This document shows, piece by piece, positions 16,057 to 24,764 of a DNA stretch of 64,000 nucleotides; within the stretch, counting starts at the first letter, position 1; each line of letters starts with the position of its first letter. The DNA lies in contig CAYQQQ010000016.1 of assembly GCA_964420125.1 (NCBI GenBank), positions 24,476 to 88,475 on the forward strand. Direction: 5' to 3'. A program made the position numbers and the translations under genes. The notes under the pieces are model-generated. The model saw nothing but the letters and a program-made list of their open reading frames with translations, made no database searches and had not been told where the DNA came from. Source of the stretch: CAYQQQ01 sp964420125 (GTDB lineage: Bacteria; Actinomycetota; Acidimicrobiia; Acidimicrobiales; Microtrichaceae).

Positions 16057-16875
16057 GTCCAACTCGACGACGCCGCCGTCCTGGTCACGGGCGCCTCCTC
16101 GGGCATCGGCGCGGCCACGGCCCTGGCCCTGGCCGGGCGGGGCGTCCGCCTGGGTCTCGTCGCCCGCAGGGTGGACCGCCTCATGGCGGTGGCTGAGCGC
16201 TGCGCACGGGCAGGCGCTCGTGAGGTCGAGGTGTGGCAGTGCGACCTCGGCGACCTCGCAGCCACCGAGAAGATCGCCCTCGACGCCGAGGACCGCTTCG
16301 GAGGGATCGACGTGCTGGTCAACAACGCCGGTGCGCCCAAGCGCAAGCCCGTGCAGCGCCTCGGCTTCGACGAGGTGGAGCACACCATGTCGGTGAACTA
16401 CCTCGCACCGGTGCGGCTCATCCTTACGCTGCTGCCCGGGATGCTCGAGCGCGGCCACGGCTGTGTGGTCAACGTCTCCAGCCTCGGCGGTCGCCTCGGC
16501 ATCCGCTCCGAGGCCGCCTACAGCGCCTCCAAGTTCGCCCTGTGCGGGTTCAGCGAGTCGATGGTGGCCGACCTCCACGGCACCGGCGTGGACGTGCGGC
16601 TGGTGCTCCCCGGGGCCATCGCCACCGAGATCTGGGATCAGCCCGACAACGACCCCGCCTTCTACGACGGACCCTTCGAGCCGCCGGAGGTGGTGGCGGA
16701 CGCCATCGTCGAGGCCATCGAGGGGGACCGCATCGAGTGGTACGTGCCCGACATGTCGGCGGTGGTGGACATGAAGACCTCCGATCTCGACGGCTTCATG
16801 GCCTCGATGGTCGAGGCCACCGATGAGATGCGGACGGCTGGACGCGACCACACGGGATCACCCGAGGAGAACTGA
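16051..16875 (+). CDS. Short-chain dehydrogenase/reductase (SDR)
   Basis: A 274-aa NAD(P)-dependent oxidoreductase of the classical SDR type. The cofactor motif TGASSGIG (about residues 13-20), VNNAGAPKR (about 88-96), catalytic serine in VNVSSLGG (about 140) and YSASK (about 153-157) are all present. The NVSS and YxxxK spacing is normal, so it should be active on a hydroxyacyl or alcohol substrate. ATG 16051 appears leaderless and lies within operator site 4. The stop overlaps the start of the zinc dehydrogenase gene by one base (TGATG), so the two oxidoreductases are coupled. Confidence 0.9.
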   Translation: MSVQLDDAAVLVTGASSGIGAATALALAGRGVRLGLVARRVDRLMAVAERCARAGAREVEVWQCDLGDLAATEKIALDAEDRFGGIDVLVNNAGAPKRKPVQRLGFDEVEHTMSVNYLAPVRLILTLLPGMLERGHGCVVNVSSLGGRLGIRSEAAYSASKFALCGFSESMVADLHGTGVDVRLVLPGAIATEIWDQPDNDPAFYDGPFEPPEVVADAIVEAIEGDRIEWYVPDMSAVVDMKTSDLDGFMASMVEATDEMRTAGRDHTGSPEEN

Positions 16876-18110
16876 TGAGGGCGCTGCAGTTCATGACGGA
16901 TCCGGAGCCGTGGCCCACCGACATCGGCCCGGACGAGCCGGCGTTGATGCACAACCTCGCCTCCAGCCCGGTGGCGCTGGTCGACCTCACCGACCCGGAG
17001 CCCCTCGCCGAGGACTGGGTGGTCATCGAGAACCGCCTCACCGGCATCTGCGGCTCCGACTCCAAGCAGGTGCTGATGGACTTCGACGGTGCCGCCGACA
17101 ACATGATGACGGCGTTCATCTCCTTCCCCCAGGTGCTCGGTCACGAGGTGTGCGGTGTGATCGCCGAGAAGGGCTCGGCGATCGACGATCTGGAGATCGG
17201 CCAACGGGTGGTGCTGTTCCCCAACATCGGCTGTCGGGCCAGGGGCCTGTCCCCGCTGTGCCCGGCCTGTGAGCGGGGCGACTACTCCATCTGCCAGCGG
17301 TGGTGGGAGGGCCGGCTGCAGCCCGGGATCCACTCGGGCAACTCGGTGGAGGCGACCGGCGGGTTCGCCGACCGGGTGCCGGCCCACCGCTCGATGGTGT
17401 ACCCGGTCCCGGAGGGGATCGCCGATGAGGTCGCGGTGCTGGCCGACCCCTGGTCGGTGAGCTTGCACGCCATCACCCGCAACCCCCCGCCGCCGGGATC
17501 GAAGGTGGTGGTGATCGGCGCCGGAGCACTGGGCACCACCGCGACCGCCATCCTCGAGCAGCTCTACGACTGCGAGGTCGCGGTCGTGGCACGCTGGACG
17601 GCCCAGGCAGAGCTGGCCCGCAACCGGGGGGCGACAGTTGTGCAGGGCGGCCCTGACGACGCCCTGGCGGTCGTGGAGACGCTGGCCGAGTGGTCAGGGG
17701 CCACGTTGCGCCACCCGTGGGAAGGCCTGCCCGTGGCGTACCCCGGCCGGGTCGCCGTGGTGTACGACACGGTGGGCTCCCCGCTCACCGTGGAGATCGC
17801 CCTGAGGGTGCTGGCCGAACGGGGCACGCTGGTGCAGCTGGGTGTGAGCGCGCCGGGGCGCTTCGAGTGGACCCCGTGGTACTTCAAGGAGCTGCGCCTC
17901 GTCGGTTCCAACGCCTTCGGTCGTGAGGTGTTCGAGGGCCGCGATGCCCACGCCTACGAGCACTTCTTCGACCTCCTGCTCGCCGGGCGGATCGACCTGT
18001 CAGGGATGCTCACCCACACCTTCCGCCTGGAGCAGTGGCGCGACGCCTTCACTGCCATCGTGCACCAGCGCGACACCGGCGTGATCAAGGCTGCCTTCGA
18101 CTTCCGCTGA
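16875..18110 (+). CDS. Zinc-binding medium-chain alcohol dehydrogenase
   Basis: A 411-aa medium-chain dehydrogenase. The catalytic zinc site begins with GICGSDSKQ (about residue 59) and LGHEVCG (about 87). A four-cysteine structural zinc loop follows (GCRARGLSPLC-PAC-ERGDYSIC). The Rossmann motif is VVVIGAGALGTTA (about 209). It is longer than the typical 340-360 aa because of an extended N-terminus and an insert before the C-terminal segment. Its start codon overlaps the SDR stop by one base, so the pair probably act on the same alcohol/carbonyl pathway. It converges with the HNH gene, leaving 11 bp between stops. Confidence 0.88.
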   Translation: MRALQFMTDPEPWPTDIGPDEPALMHNLASSPVALVDLTDPEPLAEDWVVIENRLTGICGSDSKQVLMDFDGAADNMMTAFISFPQVLGHEVCGVIAEKGSAIDDLEIGQRVVLFPNIGCRARGLSPLCPACERGDYSICQRWWEGRLQPGIHSGNSVEATGGFADRVPAHRSMVYPVPEGIADEVAVLADPWSVSLHAITRNPPPPGSKVVVIGAGALGTTATAILEQLYDCEVAVVARWTAQAELARNRGATVVQGGPDDALAVVETLAEWSGATLRHPWEGLPVAYPGRVAVVYDTVGSPLTVEIALRVLAERGTLVQLGVSAPGRFEWTPWYFKELRLVGSNAFGREVFEGRDAHAYEHFFDLLLAGRIDLSGMLTHTFRLEQWRDAFTAIVHQRDTGVIKAAFDFR

Positions 18111-18121
18111 GAAGGGAGACC

Positions 18122-19585
18122 TCAGGTGGCGGTGAGCAGGTGGTGGAGGAGGACGTCGAGGGCGTAGGTGGTGAGGGGCTCGCCGGTGCGGGGTGGGCGC
18201 GGATGCGGAGTTCGGGGGAGCGGCCCGGGCGGGATGTCGGGGCCCCGGGGGACGATGGGCCGGCCCTCGGTGGTGCCGAAGTGGGGATGCCCGTCGTGGA
18301 GGGTGACCTGGAACTCGCCGTCATGGTGGAGGCGGTGGTGGCGGCTGCAGAGCAGGACCATGTGGTCGACGTCGGTGGTGCCGCCCTCGGACCATGCCTG
18401 GGCGTGGTGTGCGTGGAGGTGGTCGGTGCGGTCACATCCCGGGTAGGCACAGCCACGATCGCGCAGCTGCAGCGCTCGGCGGATCGCCGGGCTGGCGATC
18501 CTTCGGGTGCGCCCGAGGTAGACCGGCCGGCCACGGTGCAGGACGGCACCGTCGAGGGTGGCGCCGTCGAGCCAGCTCCGCACCGCTTCGGCATCCACCG
18601 GGGTGTTGTCATCCAGGACCCCGGCACCCTGCAACCTCCCGGTGAGCACCTCGGCGTCGATGGTGACGTGGACGGCGAAGCGCTGCTGCTGGCGGTTGCG
18701 CAGCCCGGCGGCGTTGGCGGTGTCGATCATCGACTCGGCCATGTGGACGAGAGCCTCGACGTTGGTGACGCGGGCTCCGTCGCGCTGGCTGGCGACGTGC
18801 GCTCTGGCCGCGTCGAGCGCACAGCGCAGCAGGGCGCCCGCGGTGACATCGAGGCGGGCTCGGACCTCGAGGTGCTGGAGGTCGTCCCACCAGGTGGAGC
18901 ACCACGTCGACGGGCCGCGCTCACCGCCAGGGTCGGGCGGCCCGATGGCGTCGGAGGAGTGGTCGTGCTCCGGCGGGCGCGGTGGGGGCGAGTCGGACTC
19001 CTCGATGCGACGCATGGTGGCGAACACGCGGGCAGCCTGCTGCGCGGTGGCGGTGGTGGCGACCTCGGTGACGGCCTCGTCGTTGGCCGCCGTCGCCACC
19101 CTCGCCGCGGCACGAGCGGCACCGAGCGAGAGCTCGCCCCGGCCGAGCGCGCCCATCAGGTGCGGCAGCTCCTGGTGCCGGTCCGCCAGCGCGGCTCGCT
19201 GGCGGGCTTCGGCGAGGGTGAACCCGGCGTTGACCGAGAGCCAGTGCTCGAGAGAGCGGTAGCCGTGCCCGCACCAGCCCTCCTGCTCGTGCAGCTCGGC
19301 CAGCAACCCCACGAGCTCCTCCTCCGCAGAGTGGATGGCGCCGGACAGCTCGCGGATCCGGACGACCCTGGCCGTGTTCTCGGCCGTCATCGACCGGGCG
19401 GACTCCCCGGGCGACACCGAGGATCGCCGGGTGCGCCGCTCGCCGGGCGGCACTCCCGCGCCGCAGCGACGGGCGGTGGCGCAGCTCCCGGCGCGGCGGG
19501 TCGGTGGTGCTCCTGCGAGGCCACCTTCCATGTCCTCTCCCGCTGCGATGCCCTCTCCTGCCGCCATGTCCACTTCCTCCTCCAT
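18122..19585 (-). CDS. DUF222 / HNH endonuclease domain protein (13E12 repeat family)
   Basis: A 487-aa protein with a helical DUF222 region (GYRSLEHWLSVNAGFTLAEA onward, then long alanine/arginine-rich helices) and a C-terminal HNH nuclease: CAYPGC, then HLHAHHAQAWSEGGTT, then LLCSRHHRLHHDG (about residues 400-445). Such proteins are multicopy in many actinobacteria and are often linked to repeats; their role is not settled. Two starts are plausible: ATG 19585, with GGAGG upstream, and ATG 19390, which would drop a low-complexity arginine-rich N-terminus. A run of GGTCC-containing short repeats lies about 50 bp upstream of the first start. Confidence 0.85.
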   Translation of the reverse strand: MEEEVDMAAGEGIAAGEDMEGGLAGAPPTRRAGSCATARRCGAGVPPGERRTRRSSVSPGESARSMTAENTARVVRIRELSGAIHSAEEELVGLLAELHEQEGWCGHGYRSLEHWLSVNAGFTLAEARQRAALADRHQELPHLMGALGRGELSLGAARAAARVATAANDEAVTEVATTATAQQAARVFATMRRIEESDSPPPRPPEHDHSSDAIGPPDPGGERGPSTWCSTWWDDLQHLEVRARLDVTAGALLRCALDAARAHVASQRDGARVTNVEALVHMAESMIDTANAAGLRNRQQQRFAVHVTIDAEVLTGRLQGAGVLDDNTPVDAEAVRSWLDGATLDGAVLHRGRPVYLGRTRRIASPAIRRALQLRDRGCAYPGCDRTDHLHAHHAQAWSEGGTTDVDHMVLLCSRHHRLHHDGEFQVTLHDGHPHFGTTEGRPIVPRGPDIPPGPLPRTPHPRPPRTGEPLTTYALDVLLHHLLTAT

Positions 19586-19635
19586 GAGCGATGCCGCCTC
19601 CGAGAGCCGGCCTCTCCACCACCGCTCGCCGCCTC

Positions 19636-19687
19636 GGTCGGTCCGGTCCAATCCGGTCCGAGCCAATCCGGTCCGGTCCGATCCAAC
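19636..19687. repeat. Short GGTCC/AATCC repeat cluster upstream of HNH gene
   Basis: About 50 bp made of irregular copies of GGTCCGGTCCAATCC (six GGTCC cores in a row with AATCC or GATCC spacers). It lies in the 260-bp gap between the HNH gene (minus) and the solute-binding lipoprotein gene (plus). I see no gene in this gap. The repeat could be a slippage tract or a binding array; its proximity to a 13E12-type HNH gene is the only clue. Confidence 0.6.
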
Positions 19688-19845
19688 CAGAGCATTCGAA
19701 CTGGTGTTCGATCACCGTAGCCCCATCGCTGCTCCCCCGCAAGGAATTCCGCCGATCGGCGAGCGACGCCGTGTGAAGTGCGGCACATTGGAGGGGTTGC
19801 CGGCGCCACCTCAGGGACGGGTGCGCACGACGGCAAGGGGGAACC

Positions 19846-21333
19846 ATGCCCGAGTCACGACACGTGGCGTTCTGCGCACGGCCGGATGCCCGACGTGGTC
19901 GGGTCCTGTGGGCTCCACGGCTCGCAGGCATCGTCACCGCGATCGCCCTCGCCGGCAGCGCCTGCACGGCGAGGAACACCGAGATCGATGCCCAAGGGGC
20001 GTCCGCGGACGAGCCGACCTCCGAGGCACCTGCACCGGCGACAGCGCGCTCCGCCTCCTTCGGCGAGATGAGCTCGCCCTGCGGACCGGGAGACCTGCGC
20101 GTGGACCCCTCCGAGGGGGGTGGTTCGCAGGACGAGTTGCGCATCGGCGTGGCCAACGACCGCACCGCGGAGATCCGTGCCGGGCTCAACCGGGAGATCT
20201 GGGACACGGCGGTGTCGTTCGCCGCCTGGTGCAACGAGCAGGGGGGGATCGGTGGCCTGCCGATCGAGCTCGTCGACCTCGACGGCAAGCTCTTCGAGGT
20301 CGAGGCGGCCATCGCCACGGCCTGCACCGGGACGTTCATGCTGGTCGGTGGGGGCTACGTGCAGGACAACCTCCAGTTCTCCGGGAAGCCCGACAGCGAC
20401 TTCCACCAGTGCCACCTCGCCGACATCCCGGCGTTCTCCGCCTCCGCCCAGAAGGCGGACTCCAACGGCCAGGTCCAGCCGCTGCCGCGATCCGCCGCCC
20501 GGGTGTCGGCCAACGGGTTCGCCGCCTTCCGTGAGGAGTTCCCCGACGTGTCGTCGATGGCCGTGCTGTGGGGTCAGCTGCCGACGATGCAGGAGATGGA
20601 GGAGCTCTCGGTGGCGACCGCCGAAGCGGTCGGGATCGACGTCGTGGCGGAGCTCCCGTACCCCGTCACCGGCATGCTCGACTGGACGCCCCTGGCCCAG
20701 CAGGTCATCGACACCGGAGCCGACTCCCTCTTCTGGATCGGCGAGCCCACCAACCTCGGGTCGTTCATCGCCGCGCTGCGCACGCAAGGCTGGGAGGGCG
20801 TCGTGTTCAGCGAGACCAACATCTACGACCAGGTCTTCCTCGACTCGGCGGGTGCCGCGGCCGAGGGCACCGTCGTGCGCACCGCGTTCCACCCCTTCGA
20901 GGAGTCCGAGCAGTGGCAGGCCGTCGACGACTACGAGCACCTCCTCGAGGAGTACGCCCCGGGGGGCAAGGTGGCGATGCTCGGCATGCAGGCGATGTCC
21001 GCCTGGCTGCTGTTCGCCACCGCCGCCGACGGGTGCGGCGCCTCCGAGGACGGCGTGCTCCGCCGGGAGTGCGTCCTGCGAGCGGCGGACGCCGTGGACG
21101 ACTGGACCGCCGGCGGCCTGCACACGGCTTCCGACCCCGGCCCGGCGAGCAGCACCGCAGCCTCGTGCACGATGCTCCTCGTCGTGCGCGGCGGGCGCTT
21201 CGAGCGACTCCACCCGGCGCTGGATGGCGACGATGACGACGGTGAGGGGTTCACCTGCGCGGGCAGCGACGAGATGGTGTCGGTCCCCGCCAACGAGGGC
21301 CTGGGGATCACCTCGCCGGATCAGCCCCTGTGA
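19846..21333 (+). CDS. Solute-binding lipoprotein, branched-chain amino acid type (Peripl_BP_6-like)
   Basis: A 495-aa exported lipoprotein. A basic start, a hydrophobic segment and a lipobox ending LAGSAC (cysteine about residue 43) are followed by a low-complexity linker and a periplasmic-binding fold: DELRIGVANDRT, WCNEQGGIGGLPIELVDLDG, and a second lobe around VVFSETNIYDQVFLDSAGAA. The pattern matches substrate-binding proteins of Liv-type ABC transporters, but no permease or ATPase gene is adjacent, so it may serve a distant transporter or act as a sensor. AAGGGGG lies just upstream of ATG 19846. Many cysteines in the mature part could form disulfides. Confidence 0.82.
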   Translation: MPESRHVAFCARPDARRGRVLWAPRLAGIVTAIALAGSACTARNTEIDAQGASADEPTSEAPAPATARSASFGEMSSPCGPGDLRVDPSEGGGSQDELRIGVANDRTAEIRAGLNREIWDTAVSFAAWCNEQGGIGGLPIELVDLDGKLFEVEAAIATACTGTFMLVGGGYVQDNLQFSGKPDSDFHQCHLADIPAFSASAQKADSNGQVQPLPRSAARVSANGFAAFREEFPDVSSMAVLWGQLPTMQEMEELSVATAEAVGIDVVAELPYPVTGMLDWTPLAQQVIDTGADSLFWIGEPTNLGSFIAALRTQGWEGVVFSETNIYDQVFLDSAGAAAEGTVVRTAFHPFEESEQWQAVDDYEHLLEEYAPGGKVAMLGMQAMSAWLLFATAADGCGASEDGVLRRECVLRAADAVDDWTAGGLHTASDPGPASSTAASCTMLLVVRGGRFERLHPALDGDDDDGEGFTCAGSDEMVSVPANEGLGITSPDQPL

Positions 21334-21363
21334 GGTGTCGCCGCGCCCGGCCGGCGGGCGGCG

Positions 21364-23067
21364 TCAAGGGCCGACCTTGACGGTCACCGGCACCGCAGCG
21401 TGCCTGATCGTGGCGTCGCCGAGCTGACCGGAGGAGTTGGCACCCCAGCAGCGCACGTTGCCGCCGCTGACCACCGCACAGCTGTGGCCAGCCCCGGTGG
21501 ACAGCGCCGTCGCGTCCTCGAGGCCGTAGACCACGGAGGGAAGGGGCACGAGCGCAGGGGTCCACGCATCACCGGTGTCCCAGCCGTTGCCGACGGCGCC
21601 GTAGGTGTTCGATCCCCAGCAGGCCACGCGACCCGATCCGAGGAGCGCGCAGCCGGTCTGCCCCCCGGCACTGATGCCTGCAGCCGACAGCCGGGCCTGG
21701 ACGCCCACCGGTGACGTCACCGGCGTCTCACCCCAGTTGCCGTAGCCAGTCTGCCCGTAGCGGTTCCATCCCCAGCACCGAGCCATCCCCCAGGGCATCC
21801 CCGGCGGGACGGGCGAAACCCACTCGCAGGAGTGGTCGGTCCCGGCCGCCACGTCCACCGGCGCACCGAACGCAGGCGCCGGCAGGGTGACCGGGGTGCT
21901 GCGGTTCGTCGTCGTGGCGTCGCCCAGCTGGCCGTAGCCGTTGAAGCCCCAGCACCGCACCTCGCCGATCGCCAGGAGGGCGCAGGAGTGCCCGGACCCG
22001 ACCGCCAGCTTGGTGGCGCCGGTGATCCCCACGACGGCGACCGGGTAGTAGGCGTCCGCGAAGCTCCCGTCGCCGAGCTGTCCGGCGTCGTTGGTGCCCC
22101 AGCACCGCACCTCGCCTCCGCCGACGATCGCGCAGGTGTGGCTCCCGCCGGCGGCGACGTACGTCGCGCCCGTGAGCCCCGCGACGGCCACCGCCACCGT
22201 GCTGTCGACGGCGGTGCCGGTGCCGAGCTCACCCCCCGAGTTGTCACCCCAGCACGACACGGTGCCGCCCACCAGGACCGCACAGGTGTGGTCCTGCCCG
22301 GCCGAGACCTGCAGGGCCGAGCTGATCCCGGTCACCTCGACGGGAACGGTGCTGCGGGCTCCGGGGCCCAGCAGGACGTTGCCGAGCTGGCCGTCGGAGT
22401 TGCTGCCCCAGCAGCGGACGTTGCCCGGCGTCTGACGGGCACAGGTGTGGGAGCCTCCGGCGGACACCTCGGTGACGGCGCCGAGGGGCGTGGGGGTTGC
22501 CGCCCGCGCCGGGCGGAGCTCGAAGGTCCCGTCGATGGCCAGGGTGGCGGTGCTGGTCGGGGACGCCGGGGTGCAGCTGCCGACCCCGGCGGTGACCACC
22601 TCGAGGAACGTCGTACGAGCCCCCGCCCAGCGTCCCGCGGTGATGGTCAGCTCCAGCTGGAACCCGGACTGCCCTCCACGGTCGAGGACGGTGACGTCGA
22701 TCGCCGAGGTCGTGGCGTTGCTCCAGGTGATCTGCCCGGTGCCCTGACCGAGCTCGGTGCCGATCGACCGCTCCTCGAAGCACATGTAGGCCGGCATCAC
22801 GATCGAGAGCTCCAACGAGCCACCGGTGACGCCGCCGCCGGTGTGGTCGGTGCAGCCGGAGAGCCCGGCCCCGGCAAGGGCGTCCAAGGTGATGTCGACA
22901 CCGAGGTCCTGGGCCGGGGGCGTGTAGGAGATGTCGCCGCCCAGGGCGGTGCAGCTGATGAGCGGATCGGCCGGCGGCGCCGGCGGCGTGGTGGTGGTGC
23001 ACGCACCGGCCACCACCAGGGCAGCGCCGGCGACGGCCAGGGATCGGGCTCTCCGCATCAGGGTCAT
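21364..23067 (-). CDS. Secreted lipoprotein with seven RCC1-like beta-propeller repeats
   Basis: A 567-aa lipoprotein. A signal peptide ends with LVVAGAC (cysteine about residue 23); a proline/threonine linker and a region of about 170 residues of unknown fold follow. Seven RCC1 repeats then fill the C-terminal two thirds, each with the pattern GxxHTCA...G.VRCWGxNxxGQLG. Seven copies would close a seven-bladed propeller, and each blade carries a cysteine pair that could form a disulfide outside the cell. ATG 23067 has GGGAGG five to six bases upstream, so the longer open frame is not needed. Function is unknown; extracellular binding is the best guess. It converges with the solute-binding lipoprotein gene. 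Confidence 0.85.
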   Translation of the reverse strand: MTLMRRARSLAVAGAALVVAGACTTTTPPAPPADPLISCTALGGDISYTPPAQDLGVDITLDALAGAGLSGCTDHTGGGVTGGSLELSIVMPAYMCFEERSIGTELGQGTGQITWSNATTSAIDVTVLDRGGQSGFQLELTITAGRWAGARTTFLEVVTAGVGSCTPASPTSTATLAIDGTFELRPARAATPTPLGAVTEVSAGGSHTCARQTPGNVRCWGSNSDGQLGNVLLGPGARSTVPVEVTGISSALQVSAGQDHTCAVLVGGTVSCWGDNSGGELGTGTAVDSTVAVAVAGLTGATYVAAGGSHTCAIVGGGEVRCWGTNDAGQLGDGSFADAYYPVAVVGITGATKLAVGSGHSCALLAIGEVRCWGFNGYGQLGDATTTNRSTPVTLPAPAFGAPVDVAAGTDHSCEWVSPVPPGMPWGMARCWGWNRYGQTGYGNWGETPVTSPVGVQARLSAAGISAGGQTGCALLGSGRVACWGSNTYGAVGNGWDTGDAWTPALVPLPSVVYGLEDATALSTGAGHSCAVVSGGNVRCWGANSSGQLGDATIRHAAVPVTVKVGP

Positions 23068-23152
23068 CTGGTCCTCCCGTCGACCGAGTCTCTGGAGCTC
23101 GGGACAGCTTCGTTCACGTTCCTTTCTCCCGCAACGGCATCGGCCCGTCAAC

Positions 23153-23166
23153 GGGGACAGATCCCC
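23153..23166. repeat. GGGGA-N4-TCCCC palindrome, copy 1
   Basis: GGGGACAGATCCCC, a 5-bp arm hairpin in the intergenic region between the RCC1 gene and the 70-bp repeats. A related palindrome occurs at 25541-25556. The motif resembles the core of REP sequences linked to TnpA_REP transposases in other bacteria, but no such gene is in the window. Confidence 0.45.
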
Positions 23167-23170
23167 ACTA

Positions 23171-23440
23171 CACCACCCGCTCGATCACCGTGGCGTTCGC
23201 GACCACACCGCTCGCNNNNNNNNNNNNNNNNNNNNNNNNNNNNNNNNNNNNNNNNNNNNNNNNNNNNNNNNNNNNNNNNNNNNNNNNNNNNNNNNNNNNN
23301 NNNNNNNNNNNNNNNCCTCACGGGCGAGGCGAACGCCTCACATCACCCGCTCGATCACCGTGGCGTTCGCGACCACACCGCTCGCCCTCACGGGCGAGGC
23401 GAACGCCTCACATCACCCGCTCGATCACCGTGGCGTTCGC
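23171..23440. repeat. 70-bp tandem repeat derived from the thiolase gene 3' end, interrupted by an assembly gap
   Basis: One complete 70-base unit (23316-23385) is followed by a second unit running 55 bases (23386-23440) before it continues into the thiolase coding sequence. A partial unit (from about 23171 to 23215) lies on the other side of the gap. Each unit contains a copy of the last ten or so thiolase codons plus two hairpins (CTCGCCC/GGGCGAG and GAGGC/GCCTC). The true copy number is unknown because the assembly breaks inside the array. No gene lies between 23068 and 23407. Confidence 0.85.
23216..23315. other. Assembly gap of 100 Ns
   Basis: Exactly 100 undetermined bases, the customary placeholder for a gap of unknown length. 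It falls inside the 70-bp tandem repeat, which explains why assembly failed there. Confidence 0.97.
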
Positions 23441-24604
23441 CATACCCCCGCCCTCGCACATGGTCTGGAAGCCGTAGCGGCCGTCGGTGGCCTCGAGCTG
23501 GTTGAGCAGGGTCGTCATCAGCCGTACGCCGGACGCGCCGAGGGGGTGGCCGAGGGCGATCGCGCCGCCGCGGGGGTTGAACCTCGAGTGGTCGCCGTCG
23601 GGGAGGAACTCACGGGCCCACATGAGGGCGATGGCGGCGAAGGCCTCGTTGCACTCGATGGCGTCGAAGTCGGAGATGCTCATGCCGGAGCGATCGAGCA
23701 GCCTTCGGGTCACCGGGTTGGGGGCGGTGAGCACCAGCACCACGTCGTCGCCGCCCACGGCCATGTGGCGGACCACCGCCCGGTAGGCGAGGCCGAGCTC
23801 GTCGGCCACCTCGCGGGCGGCGATCAGCATGGCGGCGGAGCCGTCGGAGGTCTGCGACGCGTTGCCGGCGGTGATGTCAGGCGCCGCAGACGGATCCCAC
23901 TTCGCCGCCGAGCCGAGGCCCGCCAGCACCTCCATCGTGGTGGCGGGCCTGATGCCCTCGTCGACGGTCATGACCTCGCCGGTCTCCCGGCCCTCGGCGT
24001 CCTTGACGGGCACAGGCACGATCTCGGTGGCGAACGCCCCCGAGTCGGTGGCGGCCTGGGCGCGGCGATGGGACTCCACGGCGAAGGCGTCCATGTCGTC
24101 GCGGGTGATGCCCCACTTCCGGGCGATGATGTTGGCCATCTGGAACTGGAACATCAGCTGGTTGTCGATCCGCTCCAGGTAGGCGGGGCTGAAGGGGCCC
24201 GTACCGCCCTCGGCGTTGGAGGCCAGCGGCGTGCGGCTCATGGTCTCCACGCCGCAGGCGACCGCCAAGTCGTAGGTGCCGGCCATGATCCCCTGGGAGG
24301 CGAAGTGGACCGCCTGCTGAGAGCTCCCGCACTGGCGATCCACGGTGGTGGCCGGCACCGCCTCGGGCAGCCCCGCGGCGATCCACCCGTTGCGCGTGAC
24401 GTTGGTGGACTGCTCGCCGACCTGGGTGACGCACCCGCCGACCACGTCGTCGATCCGCTCGGGATCCACGCCCGTTCGCTCCACCAGCGCGAGCAGCGAA
24501 TGGGCCAGCAGGTCGTTGGGATGCCACCCGGCGAGCTTGCCCCCGGACTTGCCGATCGGGGTGCGGACGGTGTCGACGATGACGGCCTCACGGATCTCTG
24601 CCAT
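23408..24604 (-). CDS. Thiolase (acetyl-CoA acyltransferase)
   Basis: A 398-aa thiolase expected to cleave 3-oxoacyl-CoA to acetyl-CoA and a shortened acyl-CoA. The nucleophilic cysteine is in DRQCGSSQQAVHFA (about residue 91), the histidine in GGAIALGHPLGASG (about 347) and the second cysteine in QTMCEGGGMANA (about 381). Length is normal. ATG 24604 follows TAGCGT by eight bases and so may be leaderless; operator site 5 lies eight bases upstream of that box. The last codons are part of the tandem-repeat unit that continues beyond the stop. It supplies the final step for the acyl-CoA dehydrogenase and hydratase genes on either side. Confidence 0.93.
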   Translation of the reverse strand: MAEIREAVIVDTVRTPIGKSGGKLAGWHPNDLLAHSLLALVERTGVDPERIDDVVGGCVTQVGEQSTNVTRNGWIAAGLPEAVPATTVDRQCGSSQQAVHFASQGIMAGTYDLAVACGVETMSRTPLASNAEGGTGPFSPAYLERIDNQLMFQFQMANIIARKWGITRDDMDAFAVESHRRAQAATDSGAFATEIVPVPVKDAEGRETGEVMTVDEGIRPATTMEVLAGLGSAAKWDPSAAPDITAGNASQTSDGSAAMLIAAREVADELGLAYRAVVRHMAVGGDDVVLVLTAPNPVTRRLLDRSGMSISDFDAIECNEAFAAIALMWAREFLPDGDHSRFNPRGGAIALGHPLGASGVRLMTTLLNQLEATDGRYGFQTMCEGGGMANATVIERVM

Positions 24605-24626
24605 GACGGCGCACGCTAGCGTTTCC

Positions 24627-24640
24627 TGACTCCGGCGTCA
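24627..24640. promoter_or_regulatory. TGAC-N6-GTCA operator, site 5
   Basis: CTGACTCCGGCGTCAG in front of the thiolase gene, eight bases upstream of its -10 box TAGCGT (24618-24613). The divergent TetR gene begins more than 120 bases away and carries a different palindrome at its own start. Confidence 0.72.
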
Positions 24641-24728
24641 GTCGGCGGAGGCTCGGGCCGGCGGGCGTGGGCCCCGAGGCCCAGTGCCGGTACCCTGCGA
24701 ACACCGACCGAATCGGAAACGGATGTGC

Positions 24729-24741
24729 GAAACGTCGTTTC
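24729..24741. promoter_or_regulatory. Perfect palindrome GAAACG-T-CGTTTC before TetR gene
   Basis: A 13-base perfect inverted repeat, 23 bases upstream of the ATG at 24765. Its position directly before a TetR-family gene suggests an autoregulatory operator. It is unlike the TGAC-N6-GTCA sites, so this TetR is probably not the regulator of those sites. Confidence 0.55.
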
Positions 24742-24764
24742 CCTCCCTCGACCGGTTCCGCGCG

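Noticed and set aside
23171..23440. CRISPR array
   Set aside because: Units are 70 bp, directly adjacent and identical with no variable spacers; part of each is thiolase coding sequence.
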